64,000 nt of DNA from Cyclobacterium sp. SYSU L10401 (GTDB lineage Bacteria > Bacteroidota > Bacteroidia > Cytophagales > Cyclobacteriaceae), in NCBI RefSeq assembly GCF_010993705.1, contig NZ_WOFO01000003.1, positions 617,734 to 681,733 on the forward strand, given 5' to 3'. The notes under the pieces are model-generated. The model did not search any database and was not told where the DNA came from. It saw nothing but the letters and a program-made list of their open reading frames with translations. The position numbers were made by a program, and so were the translations under genes. Within the stretch, counting starts at the first letter, position 1. Every line of letters starts with the position of its first letter. This document shows, piece after piece, positions 53,500-62,862 of this stretch.

Positions 53500-54567
53500 A
53501 TGGCGTTTGACCTTAAAAGCCTGTTAAGGCCACACATTGCGGCACTCAAACCATACTCCTCTGCCAGAGATGAATATACAGGCAAAGAAGGCATTTTTCT
53601 GGATGCCAATGAAAATCCTCTCGGTTCAATTACTCAGGATGCTTTCAATCGCTACCCGGATCCGTATCAAACAGCGCTGAAAGCCAGGTTATCCCAAATT
53701 AAGCAAGTACCTGCGGACAGGATATTTATAGGAAATGGAAGCGATGAAGCCATTGATTTGCTCTTCCGGGCTTTCTGCAGGCCTGGAATTGACAATATAA
53801 TCATTCTCCCTCCTACCTATGGCATGTATGAAGTCAGTGCAGGGATTAATGATACCCGGGTGGTCAAGGTGCCTTTAAGCACTGATTTTCAGATGGAGGA
53901 AGAAAAAGTCCTTCAGGCTGTGGATGAGCATACCAAAATCATATTTATCTGCTCACCCAATAATCCCAGTGGGAATAAACTGAAAAGAGCATCCATCTAC
54001 CAAATCCTTCGGAGTTTCGATGGCCTGCTGGTGGTCGATGAAGCCTACATTGATTTTAGTGATGAACCCAGTTTTTCTCTGGAACTGGATCAGTTCCCAA
54101 ACCTTTTGGTCTTGCAAACCTTATCCAAAGCATGGGGGCTGGCGGCTTTGAGACTGGGAATGGCCTTCGCTTCCCCAGAAATCATAGCCATACTCAATAA
54201 AATCAAGCCTCCCTACAATGTGAGCGGGCTTACCCAGCAAACGGTGCTGCAGGCCATGAACGATATGGATAAGCTGGATGGGATGGTACGGGAAATCCTG
54301 ACCCAAAAAGAATCACTAGCAGAAGAATTAAATAGAATTCCGCTGGTGGAAAAGGTCTATCCCTCCCAGGCCAATTTCTTGTTGGTCAAAGTACCACAAG
54401 CCCGGAAGGTCTATCAGGAACTTATTGGTAGAAAAATAATAGTAAGAGACCGGTCACAAGTACAGCGATGTGATGATTGTTTGAGAATTACTGTAGGGAG
54501 TATGGACGAAAATAAGCGCATGCTGCAGGCCTTAAAAGAGGTTTTGGAATGTCAGGCAGGCTCCTAA
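53500..54567 (+). CDS. hisC: Histidinol-phosphate aminotransferase
   Basis: HisC is a class I/II PLP enzyme converting imidazole-acetol phosphate to histidinol phosphate. The 355-residue protein shows LDANENPLGS near the N-terminus, FIGNGSDEAIDLLFRAFC, CSPNNPSGN, VVDEAYIDFSD and the PLP lysine in LQTLSKAWGLAALRLG. It starts 1 base after hisD and 20 bases before hisB, so the genes are likely co-translated. Confidence 0.96.
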   Translation: MAFDLKSLLRPHIAALKPYSSARDEYTGKEGIFLDANENPLGSITQDAFNRYPDPYQTALKARLSQIKQVPADRIFIGNGSDEAIDLLFRAFCRPGIDNIIILPPTYGMYEVSAGINDTRVVKVPLSTDFQMEEEKVLQAVDEHTKIIFICSPNNPSGNKLKRASIYQILRSFDGLLVVDEAYIDFSDEPSFSLELDQFPNLLVLQTLSKAWGLAALRLGMAFASPEIIAILNKIKPPYNVSGLTQQTVLQAMNDMDKLDGMVREILTQKESLAEELNRIPLVEKVYPSQANFLLVKVPQARKVYQELIGRKIIVRDRSQVQRCDDCLRITVGSMDENKRMLQALKEVLECQAGS

Positions 54568-54587
54568 ATCCCTGAACCAAGAAAATT

Positions 54588-55688
54588 ATGAAAAGAAAGG
54601 TATTGTTTATTGATAGAGACGGCACCATCATCAAGGAGCCACCTACAGATTTTCAGGTGGATAGTCTTGAAAAATTGGAATTTATTCCCAGAGCCATTAC
54701 CAACCTGAGTAAGCTGTCGGAAGATGGGGATTTTGACCTGGTAATGGTCACCAATCAGGATGGTCTGGGCACGCCCTCTTTTCCAGAGGAAACCTTCTGG
54801 CCTGCCCAGTACAAGATGCTTAAAACCCTGGAACAGGAAGGAGTGGTATTCAAAGCCATTCACATCGATAAGACCTTTGAGCATGAAAAGGCACCCACTC
54901 GCAAACCCGGTATCGGCTTGCTTAAGGATTACCTGAATGGGGAGTATGATCTTGAAAACTCCTTCGTAATAGGCGATAGAAAGACAGACGTTCAGTTGGC
55001 GAAAAACCTGGGTACCCGTGCCATTTTTTTCGGAACAGAGGAAATGCAGGGAGCCGATTTATGTATCCATTCCTGGGATGGAATTTACAACTTTTTAAAA
55101 TTGCCTCCCAGAAAATCAAGTTTGAAAAGAAACACATCAGAAACAGAAATTTCCATTCACCTAAACCTCGATGGCTCCGGGAAAAGCGACATTCAGACCG
55201 GCATTCCTTTTTTTGACCACATGCTGGATCAATTGGCCCGGCATGGGAGCACAGATCTGGAAATAAAGGTAAACGGTGATTTACATATAGATGAGCACCA
55301 TACCATCGAGGACACAGGATTGGCCCTGGGTGAAGCATATCTAAAGGCTTTGGGAGATAAAAAAGGTATTTACAGATATGGTTTTCTATTACCCATGGAT
55401 GACTGCCTGGCCCAGGTAGCCGTTGACTTTGGAGGAAGACCCTGGCTGGTCTGGGAAGCCGATTTTAAACGGGAAAAAATTGGTGATATGCCCACAGAAA
55501 TGTTTTTTCACTTTTTCAAATCCTTCAGCGACACGGCAAAATGTAACCTGAACATCAAAGCAAGCGGAGAAAACGAGCACCATAAAATTGAAGCCATTTT
55601 CAAGGGCCTGGCAAGGGCCATCAAAATGGCGGTAAAAAAAGATCCCCATGGGCTTGACCAGTTGCCAAGTACCAAAGGAACACTGTGA
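54588..55688 (+). CDS. hisB: Bifunctional histidinol phosphatase/imidazoleglycerol-phosphate dehydratase
   Basis: The 366-residue protein fuses two enzymes. Residues 1 to about 165 form a HAD phosphatase with the nucleophile motif FIDRDGTII and [10 protein letters not shown]. From about 180 the dehydratase domain follows, with [51 protein letters not shown] and [17 protein letters not shown], which include its metal-binding His/Glu residues. This fusion is common in Bacteroidota and Enterobacteria. A terminator lies just after the stop, so hisHAFI are not part of this unit. Confidence 0.97.
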   Translation: MKRKVLFIDRDGTIIKEPPTDFQVDSLEKLEFIPRAITNLSKLSEDGDFDLVMVTNQDGLGTPSFPEETFWPAQYKMLKTLEQEGVVFKAIHIDKTFEHEKAPTRKPGIGLLKDYLNGEYDLENSFVIGDRKTDVQLAKNLGTRAIFFGTEEMQGADLCIHSWDGIYNFLKLPPRKSSLKRNTSETEISIHLNLDGSGKSDIQTGIPFFDHMLDQLARHGSTDLEIKVNGDLHIDEHHTIEDTGLALGEAYLKALGDKKGIYRYGFLLPMDDCLAQVAVDFGGRPWLVWEADFKREKIGDMPTEMFFHFFKSFSDTAKCNLNIKASGENEHHKIEAIFKGLARAIKMAVKKDPHGLDQLPSTKGTL

Positions 55689-55692
55689 AACA

Positions 55693-55727
55693 AAAGGGCT
55701 ATCCCGCCGTATTGGATAGCCCTTTAT
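55693..55727. terminator. Terminator of hisGDCB
   Basis: AAAGGGCTATCC (55693-55704) pairs perfectly with GGATAGCCCTTT (55714-55725). The flanks are T-rich on one side and A-rich on the other, so it may also serve the small minus-strand ORF at 55761. Confidence 0.88.
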
Positions 55728-55760
55728 TAAAAAATAGCTGTTTTTTCTACCTTATTGCAT

Positions 55761-55955
55761 TTACTTTTTAACAATTCCTAAAGCGATATTCTTACGCTTA
55801 TCGTGGTAAATCAGGGAAGTTTCACATTGCCAGTTATTAACCTGGATTTGAGCTGATTTCTCCAAAAAAACCTTCAATTTCGTCACTGAGAAACCTTTTT
55901 CCTGATTGTGGGAGGAGTAAGAACCTGGTATTATCCCTATTTTGAAGATTCCCAC
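55761..55955 (-). CDS. Small ORF of uncertain status
   Basis: This 64-codon minus-strand frame ends about 35 bases from the hisB terminator in convergent orientation. The peptide (with VTKLKVFLEKSAQIQVNNW and a basic C-terminus) has no recognised domain, signal peptide or promoter. The ~440 bases between hisB and the TPR gene hold nothing else that I can identify. Confidence 0.3.
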   Translation of the reverse strand: MGIFKIGIIPGSYSSHNQEKGFSVTKLKVFLEKSAQIQVNNWQCETSLIYHDKRKNIALGIVKK

Positions 55956-56132
55956 GGCCTCCTCTGCTCAAACCCAGCCTATGGACGCACACTTTTTTTG
56001 AACATTTACAAGCTGAACTTCGGTTATTTATGAGATAACCTACGTCAGAATCCTAGCGATTGGATTGAAATGATAGGGAATTTTTGTAAAAAAAATATAA
56101 ATCCAGTATATTTAAAACTAAATAGTTAATAT

Positions 56133-56945
56133 ATGAAATCTTCCTTTGCTCTTCCCTTCCTTTATGCTATGCTTTATTCCCTGCTTTTTAGCCAATGCAT
56201 AGGTAGCTTCAGGGATGCAGAAGCATTGTACCAAAACGGCAGGTACGAAGAGGCCATTGAGGAATTTAACAAGGTTTTGTTTGTAAGTGCAACGGACCTG
56301 AAGACCTTACATTTGAGAGCCCGGTCTTACGAGGAATTGCAGATGTATGATAAGGCAACCAAGGATTACCGCAGAATCCTCAGTCTGGATCCAACTTATG
56401 CCCAGGCTTATGCAGGGATAGGAAAAATCGCCTGGGAAAAGGATGACATGAAGACTGCCGAAAAGAATTTTTTGCTGGCAGCCAGGCATGACCCCAAAGA
56501 TTATGACATCCTTATTTTCCTCTCCAGGGCCATGATCAAAAACGGGAGGTATAAAAGTGCAGTGGAATTCTTGGATGAAGCCATCGGGTTAAAACCTGAA
56601 GAGCCCATGCCTCACTATTATAAAGGAATTGCCATGGCCTATTCCGGAGATGGTTTGGGAGTAATTGTTTCCTTTAACAAATACCTGGAAATTGAACCCG
56701 ATAACCTGAGTGCCCATTACAACCGGGGATTTGCCCTGATGAAACTGGGTTATAAGGAATGGGCCATTGAGGATTTTGATAAGGTGTTGGATGACAATCC
56801 GAAACATTATGAAGCCCTGGCCAGACGGGCTATTTGCCTTATGGACAAAAATCCCCGGCAGGCTTGCTTCGACTTAGAAACAGCCGCATTAAACGGCAAT
56901 TTACTTGCCAAATCAAATTTGCAACGTTGCAATGGCTACCAATGA
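56133..56945 (+). CDS. Exported tetratricopeptide-repeat protein
   Basis: The 270-residue protein starts with a signal segment (FALPFLYAMLYSLLFSQC), where the Cys may be lipidated although the lipobox is weak. About six to seven TPR units fill the rest, with the A-x-x-x-Y-x-x-x-G-x-(Y/F)-x-x-A pattern (YQNGRYEEAIEEFNKVL, YEELQMYDKATKDYRRIL, MIKNGRYKSAVEFLDEAI). It probably acts as a periplasmic or outer-membrane scaffold. No specific partner is indicated by the context. Confidence 0.87.
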   Translation: MKSSFALPFLYAMLYSLLFSQCIGSFRDAEALYQNGRYEEAIEEFNKVLFVSATDLKTLHLRARSYEELQMYDKATKDYRRILSLDPTYAQAYAGIGKIAWEKDDMKTAEKNFLLAARHDPKDYDILIFLSRAMIKNGRYKSAVEFLDEAIGLKPEEPMPHYYKGIAMAYSGDGLGVIVSFNKYLEIEPDNLSAHYNRGFALMKLGYKEWAIEDFDKVLDDNPKHYEALARRAICLMDKNPRQACFDLETAALNGNLLAKSNLQRCNGYQ

Positions 56946-57035
56946 GCGCAAGGATACATGAACTCATTTAATAATTTTTAACTGTATAAAAACCGTATTT
57001 CTTTCCGTTTTTCAGAAAAAAACGGTTATAAACCC

Positions 57036-57043
57036 TACTTTTG
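57036..57043 (+). promoter_or_regulatory. -7 element upstream of the GT2 gene
   Basis: TACTTTTG fits the Bacteroidota -7 consensus and lies 11 bases before the ATG, which implies a very short leader. The -33 element is weak. Confidence 0.4.
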
Positions 57044-57054
57044 TTTTCTGAAAT

Positions 57055-57801
57055 ATGAAAAGCCGGAAACTAGTCATCATACCCACTTACAATGAGAAGG
57101 AAAATATCCAGGATATTGTAGCTGCCGTACTGCATCTTCCGGAGGTATTTGATGTATTGGTAATTGACGACGGATCTCCTGATGGCACCGCGGAACTGGT
57201 AAAGGCATTGCAGACCGATTTCCCAAACAGGCTTCATTTAATGGAAAGAAAAGGAAAGCTGGGATTGGGAACAGCCTACCTGGCAGGCTTTTCTTATGCG
57301 CTGGAAAAGGGCTATGAATATATTTTTGAAATGGATGCTGATTTTTCCCATGACCCCAAAGACCTCAGTAAACTGTATCTTAAGGCATATGAGGAAGGCC
57401 GTGATATGGTGATCGGCTCCCGCTATGTATCAGGAGTAAACGTAGTCAACTGGCCTATGGGCAGGGTATTGATGTCCTTTTTTGCCAGTAAGTATGTACA
57501 ACTTATTACCGGCATTCCCATCAAGGATACCACAGCGGGCTTTATCTGCTACCACAGAAAGGTGCTGGAGGCCATTAATTTGGATAAAATCAGGTTTATC
57601 GGATATGCTTTTCAGATCGAAATGAAATTCACTGCCTGGAAACTTGGTTTTGATATCGTTGAATTGCCGATCATCTTCACGGACAGGACCAGGGGTACCT
57701 CAAAAATGTCTCAACACATTTTCAGAGAAGCCATTTTTGGGGTCATCTATATGAAACTAAAAAGTATTTTTTTTAAATACAAACGGGTCAATCAAACTTA
57801 A
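57055..57801 (+). CDS. Polyprenol phosphate mannosyl/glycosyltransferase (GT2, Dpm1-like)
   Basis: The 248-residue enzyme matches polyprenol monophosphomannose synthases: IIPTYNEKENI at the N-terminus, VIDDGSPDGT, then GLGTAYLAGFSYAL and the metal-binding EMDADFSHDP (DxD), followed by GSRYVSGV and NWPMGRVLMS. It lacks the C-terminal membrane domain of some homologues. It transfers a sugar from a nucleotide donor to polyprenyl phosphate at the membrane; GDP-mannose is likely by family but not shown. Its last 14 bases overlap the convergent permease gene. Confidence 0.9.
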   Translation: MKSRKLVIIPTYNEKENIQDIVAAVLHLPEVFDVLVIDDGSPDGTAELVKALQTDFPNRLHLMERKGKLGLGTAYLAGFSYALEKGYEYIFEMDADFSHDPKDLSKLYLKAYEEGRDMVIGSRYVSGVNVVNWPMGRVLMSFFASKYVQLITGIPIKDTTAGFICYHRKVLEAINLDKIRFIGYAFQIEMKFTAWKLGFDIVELPIIFTDRTRGTSKMSQHIFREAIFGVIYMKLKSIFFKYKRVNQT

Positions 57802-59008
57802 TAGACTTTATTGGATTTACATTGCTGGTGATCATGGCTGGAATGAATAGCACCGCTGTAGTTATCAATAGAATCAAGACATTCAGGCCAATGATTACCG
57901 GCCAATTCCAAAATACTGGCACAAAGCTCATGTAATAATTCTCCGGATCAAGCTTGATCAATTGGGTTTGCTCCTGAATCCAGCCAAAACCCAATCCAAT
58001 GAGGTTGCCCAAAATCATGCCTCTGCCAATAATACGCACACCATTCCAAATAAAAATATTCCTTATTTGCCTGTTTTTCGCTCCCAATGCCTTTAATAAG
58101 CCTATCATGGGTGTTCGCTCCATGATCAGGATAAAAAGAATAGACACCATGTTAAAAGCAGCTACAAATAAAATGAGAGCTAAAAATACATACACATTGT
58201 TGTTCAGCAATTCCAACCAATCAAAAATCTGAATGAATTTATCGGTAACCTTTACCAGTCTTAAATCATAATCAATAAAGTCATACAGGGTTTCTTCGTA
58301 ACCATCGATTTCCTTCGGGTCTTTCAAAAACACCTCAAATCCACCTACCTGGGATTCGTCCCAATCATTGAGTATGCGGATGACCTGAATATCTCCCAGT
58401 ACAATTTTGTCGTCAAAATCTTCGAGAAAGGTCTCATACAGTCCAACCACCTCCATTCTTCTGAATCGTGGTGGGTCCTGGACAAAGTACATGGTAACCC
58501 TATCACCCACATCCAACAGCATTTTTCTGGCGATCCTGGTGCTGATAACGATTTCATTGGCCGCTGTTCCATTTTCATTGAACTGAATGAATCGGCCCTT
58601 AACAAGGGAAGACTTAAAAGAAAGAGAATCAAATCCAGGTCCCACTCCCTTCATCATGACTCCTTCCACCTCTTCCTCACCTTTGAGTAATCCCGGCTTG
58701 TTGGCATATACCTGCACATGGCGGATATTGTCAAGGCTATTGTAATTGGAATAAAAATTACTTTCCGTACTCGTCGGTGAATCGTCCAGGGATTGACTCA
58801 TGACAAAACGATTGACCTGATAATGCCCGGTAAAGGAAAAAACCTTATTGGATATCACCTCCTGAAATCCACCCAGTATCAGGAAGGAAATGATCATGAT
58901 GGAAAGGCCCAATGCGATGCTGGCTACTGCGATCCGATGAATGGTCCCGGTGAAACCTCCCGTCTTTTTAAAACTGATTCTTTTTGCAATGAAGTAGGAA
59001 AGGTTCAA
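57788..59008 (-). CDS. LolC/E-type ABC transporter permease (FtsX family)
   Basis: The 406-residue membrane protein has the FtsX/MacB-like layout: one N-terminal helix (AVASIALGLSIMIISFLIL), a large periplasmic domain (about residues 50-270) and three C-terminal helices (VYVFLALILFVAAFNMVSIL, then IGRGMILGNLIGLGFGWI, then VIIGLNVLILLITTAVLFI). The start FIAKRISF and the TPMIGLLKALGAKNRQI loop are typical of the lipoprotein-release LolC/E group. The ATPase partner is not adjacent. It converges with the GT2 gene and diverges from namZ. Confidence 0.88.
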   Translation of the reverse strand: MNLSYFIAKRISFKKTGGFTGTIHRIAVASIALGLSIMIISFLILGGFQEVISNKVFSFTGHYQVNRFVMSQSLDDSPTSTESNFYSNYNSLDNIRHVQVYANKPGLLKGEEEVEGVMMKGVGPGFDSLSFKSSLVKGRFIQFNENGTAANEIVISTRIARKMLLDVGDRVTMYFVQDPPRFRRMEVVGLYETFLEDFDDKIVLGDIQVIRILNDWDESQVGGFEVFLKDPKEIDGYEETLYDFIDYDLRLVKVTDKFIQIFDWLELLNNNVYVFLALILFVAAFNMVSILFILIMERTPMIGLLKALGAKNRQIRNIFIWNGVRIIGRGMILGNLIGLGFGWIQEQTQLIKLDPENYYMSFVPVFWNWPVIIGLNVLILLITTAVLFIPAMITSNVNPIKSIKFD

Positions 59009-59046
59009 TGAAGTCGTTTATTTTGTTAACCGAAACGCAAATTAAT

Positions 59047-60264
59047 ATGAAGCTCCTAAAATTAATACTTATCCTGGCATTTTTGTTTGGAAACCTGACA
59101 TTTTGCAAGCAAAGCTCAGAAAACCAGGCAAAAATAACCGGGCAAACAATGGATCATCCTCCTGCCACCGAAGCTGTCCCGGGGGCAGACCGCCCTGAAA
59201 TTTACCTGCCCAAATTGGCCAACAAACGGGTAGCCCTGGCGGTAAATCAAACCAGCGTCCTGACACAAAGTGACAACCTGCATTTGGTGGACTTTTTACT
59301 TCAGGAAGGAATTACCGTCCAAAAGGTTTTTGTTCCGGAACATGGGTTCAGGGGAGATGCGGATGCAGGTGAAAAGGTCGAAAATCAGGTGGATCCGAAA
59401 ACAGGAATACCCTTGGTTTCACTGTATGGAGATTCTAAAAAGCCCTCGGAATCTGCACTGGCAGATGTGGATATCGTCATCTTTGATATTCAGGATGTGG
59501 GTGTCAGGTTTTATACCTTCATCAGTACCCTGCATTACCTGATGGAAGCCTGCGCTGAGCAAGGTAAAGCATTGATGATCATGGACCGCCCCAACCCCAA
59601 TGGAGACTATGTTGATGGGCCGGTATTACAACCTGGCTATGAAAGTTTTGTGGGCATGCATCCCATTCCTGTGGTTCACGGTCTTACCGTGGGTGAACTG
59701 GCCAGGATGATCAATGGAGAAGGCTGGCTGAAAAACCAGGTAAAGGCCAATATTGACATCATACCAATTGACCAATGGCAGCACGCTAACCATTATACCT
59801 TACCCATCAAACCCTCACCCAACCTACCCAATGATGTGGCCATTCGTCTGTACCCATCTTTGTGCTTCTTTGAAGGGACAAATATAAGCCTGGGAAGAGG
59901 CACCCTTTTCCCGTTTCAGGTCTACGGCTATCCGGATCCAAAATTCGGAGACTTCACATTTACCCCTGTAAGCATTGAAGGAATGTCCAAAAATCCCCCT
60001 CAGCAGGATAAGCTTTGTTATGGAAAAGACCTGAGAAATGAACCGCTTACTCATCGGTTTACTTTGTCTCATTTATTGGAGGCATACAGAATAGCTGACA
60101 GTGGACCCAATTTTTTCAATAACTTTTTCGATAAACTGGCAGGAACGGATCAACTGAGGAAAGCCATTCTCGATGGAGAAGATGAAGCCAGCATCAGGGA
60201 GTCCTGGGCAGAAGATTTGGAAGCGTATGGCGCAAAAAGAGCTAAGTATTTGATTTACGAATAA
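59047..60264 (+). CDS. namZ: Exo-beta-N-acetylmuramidase NamZ (DUF1343) lipoprotein
   Basis: NamZ releases terminal N-acetylmuramic acid from peptidoglycan fragments. The start at 59047 precedes a signal peptide (LLKLILILAFLFGNLTFC) whose Cys is a fair lipobox; a frame extending to 59008 adds 13 unlikely residues and would run into the divergent permease start. The 405-residue product shows the family blocks ALAVNQTSVL, FVPEHGFRGDADAGEKV, FDIQDVGVRFYTFISTLHYL, MDRPNPNGD and LFFEGTNISLGRGT-like text near the centre. Fmt starts 6 bases downstream. Confidence 0.9.
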   Translation: MKLLKLILILAFLFGNLTFCKQSSENQAKITGQTMDHPPATEAVPGADRPEIYLPKLANKRVALAVNQTSVLTQSDNLHLVDFLLQEGITVQKVFVPEHGFRGDADAGEKVENQVDPKTGIPLVSLYGDSKKPSESALADVDIVIFDIQDVGVRFYTFISTLHYLMEACAEQGKALMIMDRPNPNGDYVDGPVLQPGYESFVGMHPIPVVHGLTVGELARMINGEGWLKNQVKANIDIIPIDQWQHANHYTLPIKPSPNLPNDVAIRLYPSLCFFEGTNISLGRGTLFPFQVYGYPDPKFGDFTFTPVSIEGMSKNPPQQDKLCYGKDLRNEPLTHRFTLSHLLEAYRIADSGPNFFNNFFDKLAGTDQLRKAILDGEDEASIRESWAEDLEAYGAKRAKYLIYE

Positions 60265-60270
60265 TGAACC

Positions 60271-61197
60271 ATGGATAAGCAGCTTAGGATAATATTTATG
60301 GGCACTCCGGAATTTGCGGTAGCGCCGCTGGAAGCCCTGCTAAAGGAGGGCTGGCAGGTAGTGGCAGTTATTACAGCAGTAGACAAGCCCCAGGGACGGG
60401 GCCGAAAGCCCAGACCCTCACCCGTAAAAGAATGTGCCCTGCGACATGGAATTCCAGTCCTGCAGCCACCAAACCTTAAAAACAAAGAATTCCTGTCCGA
60501 ATTAGCAACTTACCAGGCAGACTTGCAGGTGGTGGTTGCCTTTAGAATGCTTCCAGAAGTGGTCTGGTCCATGCCACCCAAAGGTACATTCAACCTGCAT
60601 GCCTCGCTTTTACCAGATTACAGAGGTGCCGCCCCCATCAACTGGGTGCTGATCAATGGGGAAACAAAAACAGGTGTCACCACCTTTTTTCTTCAGCAGG
60701 AGATCGATACCGGAAATATCCTTTTTCAGGAGGAGGAGCCCATTCATCCGGAAGATAATGCAGGTAGCCTTTACGAGAGGTTAATGCAAAGGGGGGCCAG
60801 GCTGGTAGTGAAAACAGTGGAAGCGATCGCCACTAATAATGTTCAGCCTAAAAAGCAAGATCACCACAACGCACTGCATCAGGCACCGAAGATTTTCAAG
60901 GAAACGTGTGAGATTGACTGGAGCCAACCTGCCATTGCTATTCATCACCTCGTCAGGGGGCTTTCTCCTTACCCCGGGGCCAGGTGTTTATTGAATGGCA
61001 AATCCTGTAAAGTATTCAAGACTGAGGTGCTACCCCAGGAGAAGACCGACTTAAAAGCCGGGGAATTCAAAACAGATAACAAAACATATATCCATTTTCA
61101 GACTGGAAAAGGAGTTTTGTCCCTTTTGGAAGTGCAACTTGAGGGAAAAAGAAAAATGGATGTGCAAGAATATTTACGGGGAAATCCACTTATTTAG
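60271..61197 (+). CDS. fmt: Methionyl-tRNA formyltransferase
   Basis: Fmt formylates initiator Met-tRNA using 10-formyl-THF. The 308-residue protein begins LRIIFMGTPEFAVAPLEALL and shows the catalytic region FNLHASLLPDYRGAAPINW with His/Asn/Asp-type residues, then TGVTTFFLQQEIDTGNIL, and a C-terminal tRNA-binding domain from about residue 210 (GLSPYPGARCLLNG). It lies 6 bases behind namZ and may be co-transcribed with it. Confidence 0.96.
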   Translation: MDKQLRIIFMGTPEFAVAPLEALLKEGWQVVAVITAVDKPQGRGRKPRPSPVKECALRHGIPVLQPPNLKNKEFLSELATYQADLQVVVAFRMLPEVVWSMPPKGTFNLHASLLPDYRGAAPINWVLINGETKTGVTTFFLQQEIDTGNILFQEEEPIHPEDNAGSLYERLMQRGARLVVKTVEAIATNNVQPKKQDHHNALHQAPKIFKETCEIDWSQPAIAIHHLVRGLSPYPGARCLLNGKSCKVFKTEVLPQEKTDLKAGEFKTDNKTYIHFQTGKGVLSLLEVQLEGKRKMDVQEYLRGNPLI

Positions 61198-61338
61198 GGA
61201 CTTGTTCCCCTGAAGATCACCCATTACACCAAAACGCAAAAAACGATTCAAAAGGATATTCAATTTCAATTTGAATTTTTCCCGTTCTTTTTACCGGATT
61301 GATTAAACCCAGCCGGTATTATCTGGTCTAAACACCTA

Positions 61339-61887
61339 ATGGTTCCATTAATTGATGTTAAACTTTTAGAAATGATCAATGATCCCCAAACCCGGGATCA
61401 GGGCTTCAGAATTTTAATAGAGACCTATCAAAAAAGGGTATATGGCATGGTGAGAAAAATGGTCATCATCCATGATGATGCCAATGATGTGGTACAGAAC
61501 ACCTTTATCAAAGCATTCAAAAATATTCACCAGTTTAATCATAAATCAACCTTATTTACCTGGATCTACCGGATAGCGGTCAATGAGAGTTTAAATTTCC
61601 TGGAAAAGAAAAAAAAGCGGCGTTTTTTTTCCATGGAAGACCACCAGGAAGTAATGAAAGCCTACGTTGAGGAATCTCCACTGGTAGATGGCAATGAAAT
61701 TCAACGGAAACTACAGCAAGCCATTTTAAAATTGCCAGAAAAGCAGCGACTGGTTTTTAACCTCAGGTATTTTGAAGAGATTCCCTATGAAGATATCAGT
61801 AAAATGACGGATACAAGTGTAGGTGGCCTCAAGGCGAGTTACCACCATGCCGTAAAGAAAATTGAAGAAATTCTGAAGCGGGAATAA
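61339..61887 (+). CDS. ECF-type RNA polymerase sigma factor
   Basis: The 182-residue protein has sigma region 2 (YQKRVYGMVRKMVI, DDANDVVQNTFIKAFKNIHQ, then TLFTWIYRIAVNESLNFL) and sigma region 4 (LPEKQRLVFNLRYFEEIPYE followed by a helix-turn-helix DISKMTDTSVGGLKASYHHA). It opens a three-gene unit with a small single-span membrane protein and a Spy/CpxP-like periplasmic protein, an arrangement typical of envelope-stress regulation. Confidence 0.94.
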   Translation: MVPLIDVKLLEMINDPQTRDQGFRILIETYQKRVYGMVRKMVIIHDDANDVVQNTFIKAFKNIHQFNHKSTLFTWIYRIAVNESLNFLEKKKKRRFFSMEDHQEVMKAYVEESPLVDGNEIQRKLQQAILKLPEKQRLVFNLRYFEEIPYEDISKMTDTSVGGLKASYHHAVKKIEEILKRE

Positions 61888-61921
61888 ACCTTCCCGCAAT
61901 AAAACTGTCTAAAAGACGAAT

Positions 61922-62293
61922 ATGAATAAATTTCCTAAAGAAAATATATTTAAGGCTCCGGACAATTACTTTGAAAATCTGCCGGATACCATCCTAAATA
62001 GGCGGAAGCAGCAGATCAAACGCTATTATATCAGTGGAATAGCAGCTACTGCTGTATTGCTGATTGGATTCCTGATGCTGGCCATTGACTTTACGACCAT
62101 GGAGGAGGTGGATCTTCAGGCTGAAATCAATGAAGATATAGAGTATTACATCGTTACGGGAATCTGGGATGATGAGGAAATATTGCTTTTGGCAGATCAT
62201 CCAAATGATATTTTGGATCTCATAGCAGAGGAAGAATGGAGCCATCAGGTATGGGATGAAGAAGAATTATATCACAATGAAATCTGGTATTGA
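61922..62293 (+). CDS. Small single-span membrane protein, putative anti-sigma factor
   Basis: The 123-residue product starts with KENIFKAPDNYFENLPDTIL, a motif seen at the N-terminus of small Bacteroidota proteins encoded after ECF sigma factors. One membrane helix (about residues 38-56, GIAATAVLLIGFLMLAI) follows, and then a very acidic ~65-residue tail outside. The cytoplasmic ~35 residues could hold the sigma factor, but no ZAS zinc motif is seen. The role is inferred from position. Confidence 0.72.
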   Translation: MNKFPKENIFKAPDNYFENLPDTILNRRKQQIKRYYISGIAATAVLLIGFLMLAIDFTTMEEVDLQAEINEDIEYYIVTGIWDDEEILLLADHPNDILDLIAEEEWSHQVWDEEELYHNEIWY

Positions 62294-62294
62294 T

Positions 62295-62750
62295 ATGAAA
62301 AATTTAATCATGGTCTGGCTCATGATGGGAATCACCCTCACAGCCTTCGGACAAAGGGATCGGAATATTGACCGGGAAAAACTCGATGCCGCTAAGGTAG
62401 GTTTTATAACCAACAGGCTTTCGCTTACCCCCGAACAGGCAGAGAAATTCTGGCCTCTCTTTAATGAACACGAGGAAAACAGGATGTCCATGATGAGGGA
62501 AATGCGTAGTATTTCCCGGAAGAGCGAAGCTGAAATCAGCAATGAGGAGGCCAGAGAATTGATAAAAAGCAGGTTTGAAATTCAAATGAAATTATTAAAT
62601 GCTGAAAAAGCGTTTCTTGAAAAAATTTCAGAGACCCTATCTCCGGTGCAGGCGTTGAGGTTAAATGAAGTGAACCGGGATTTTACCCGACATATCTATA
62701 GAATGCAAAGAAGGGATCGGGATTCAAGAAATCAGGAAAACCAGGAATGA
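62295..62750 (+). CDS. Spy/CpxP-like periplasmic protein
   Basis: The 151-residue product has a signal peptide (MKNLIMVWLMMGITLTAFGQ) and a helical mature part with two LTxxQ-type motifs: RLSLTPEQAEKFWPLFNE and SETLSPVQALRLNEVN. This is the hallmark of Spy/CpxP and heavy-metal-resistor (CnrX-like) proteins, which sense or buffer envelope stress. The ATG at 62295 is preferred over 62256, because it begins the signal peptide and sits 1 base after the previous stop. It is the third gene of the sigma unit. Confidence 0.85.
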   Translation: MKNLIMVWLMMGITLTAFGQRDRNIDREKLDAAKVGFITNRLSLTPEQAEKFWPLFNEHEENRMSMMREMRSISRKSEAEISNEEARELIKSRFEIQMKLLNAEKAFLEKISETLSPVQALRLNEVNRDFTRHIYRMQRRDRDSRNQENQE

Positions 62751-62862
62751 GGGCCAGTTAGGGAAACAGGTTTTCTGCCAGATCTTTTTGAATTGATTCC
62801 AATTACTTGTCTTAAGTCAGTTTTTTTGATTTATAAACCTCAATTTTTTGTTAATTTGTGGC

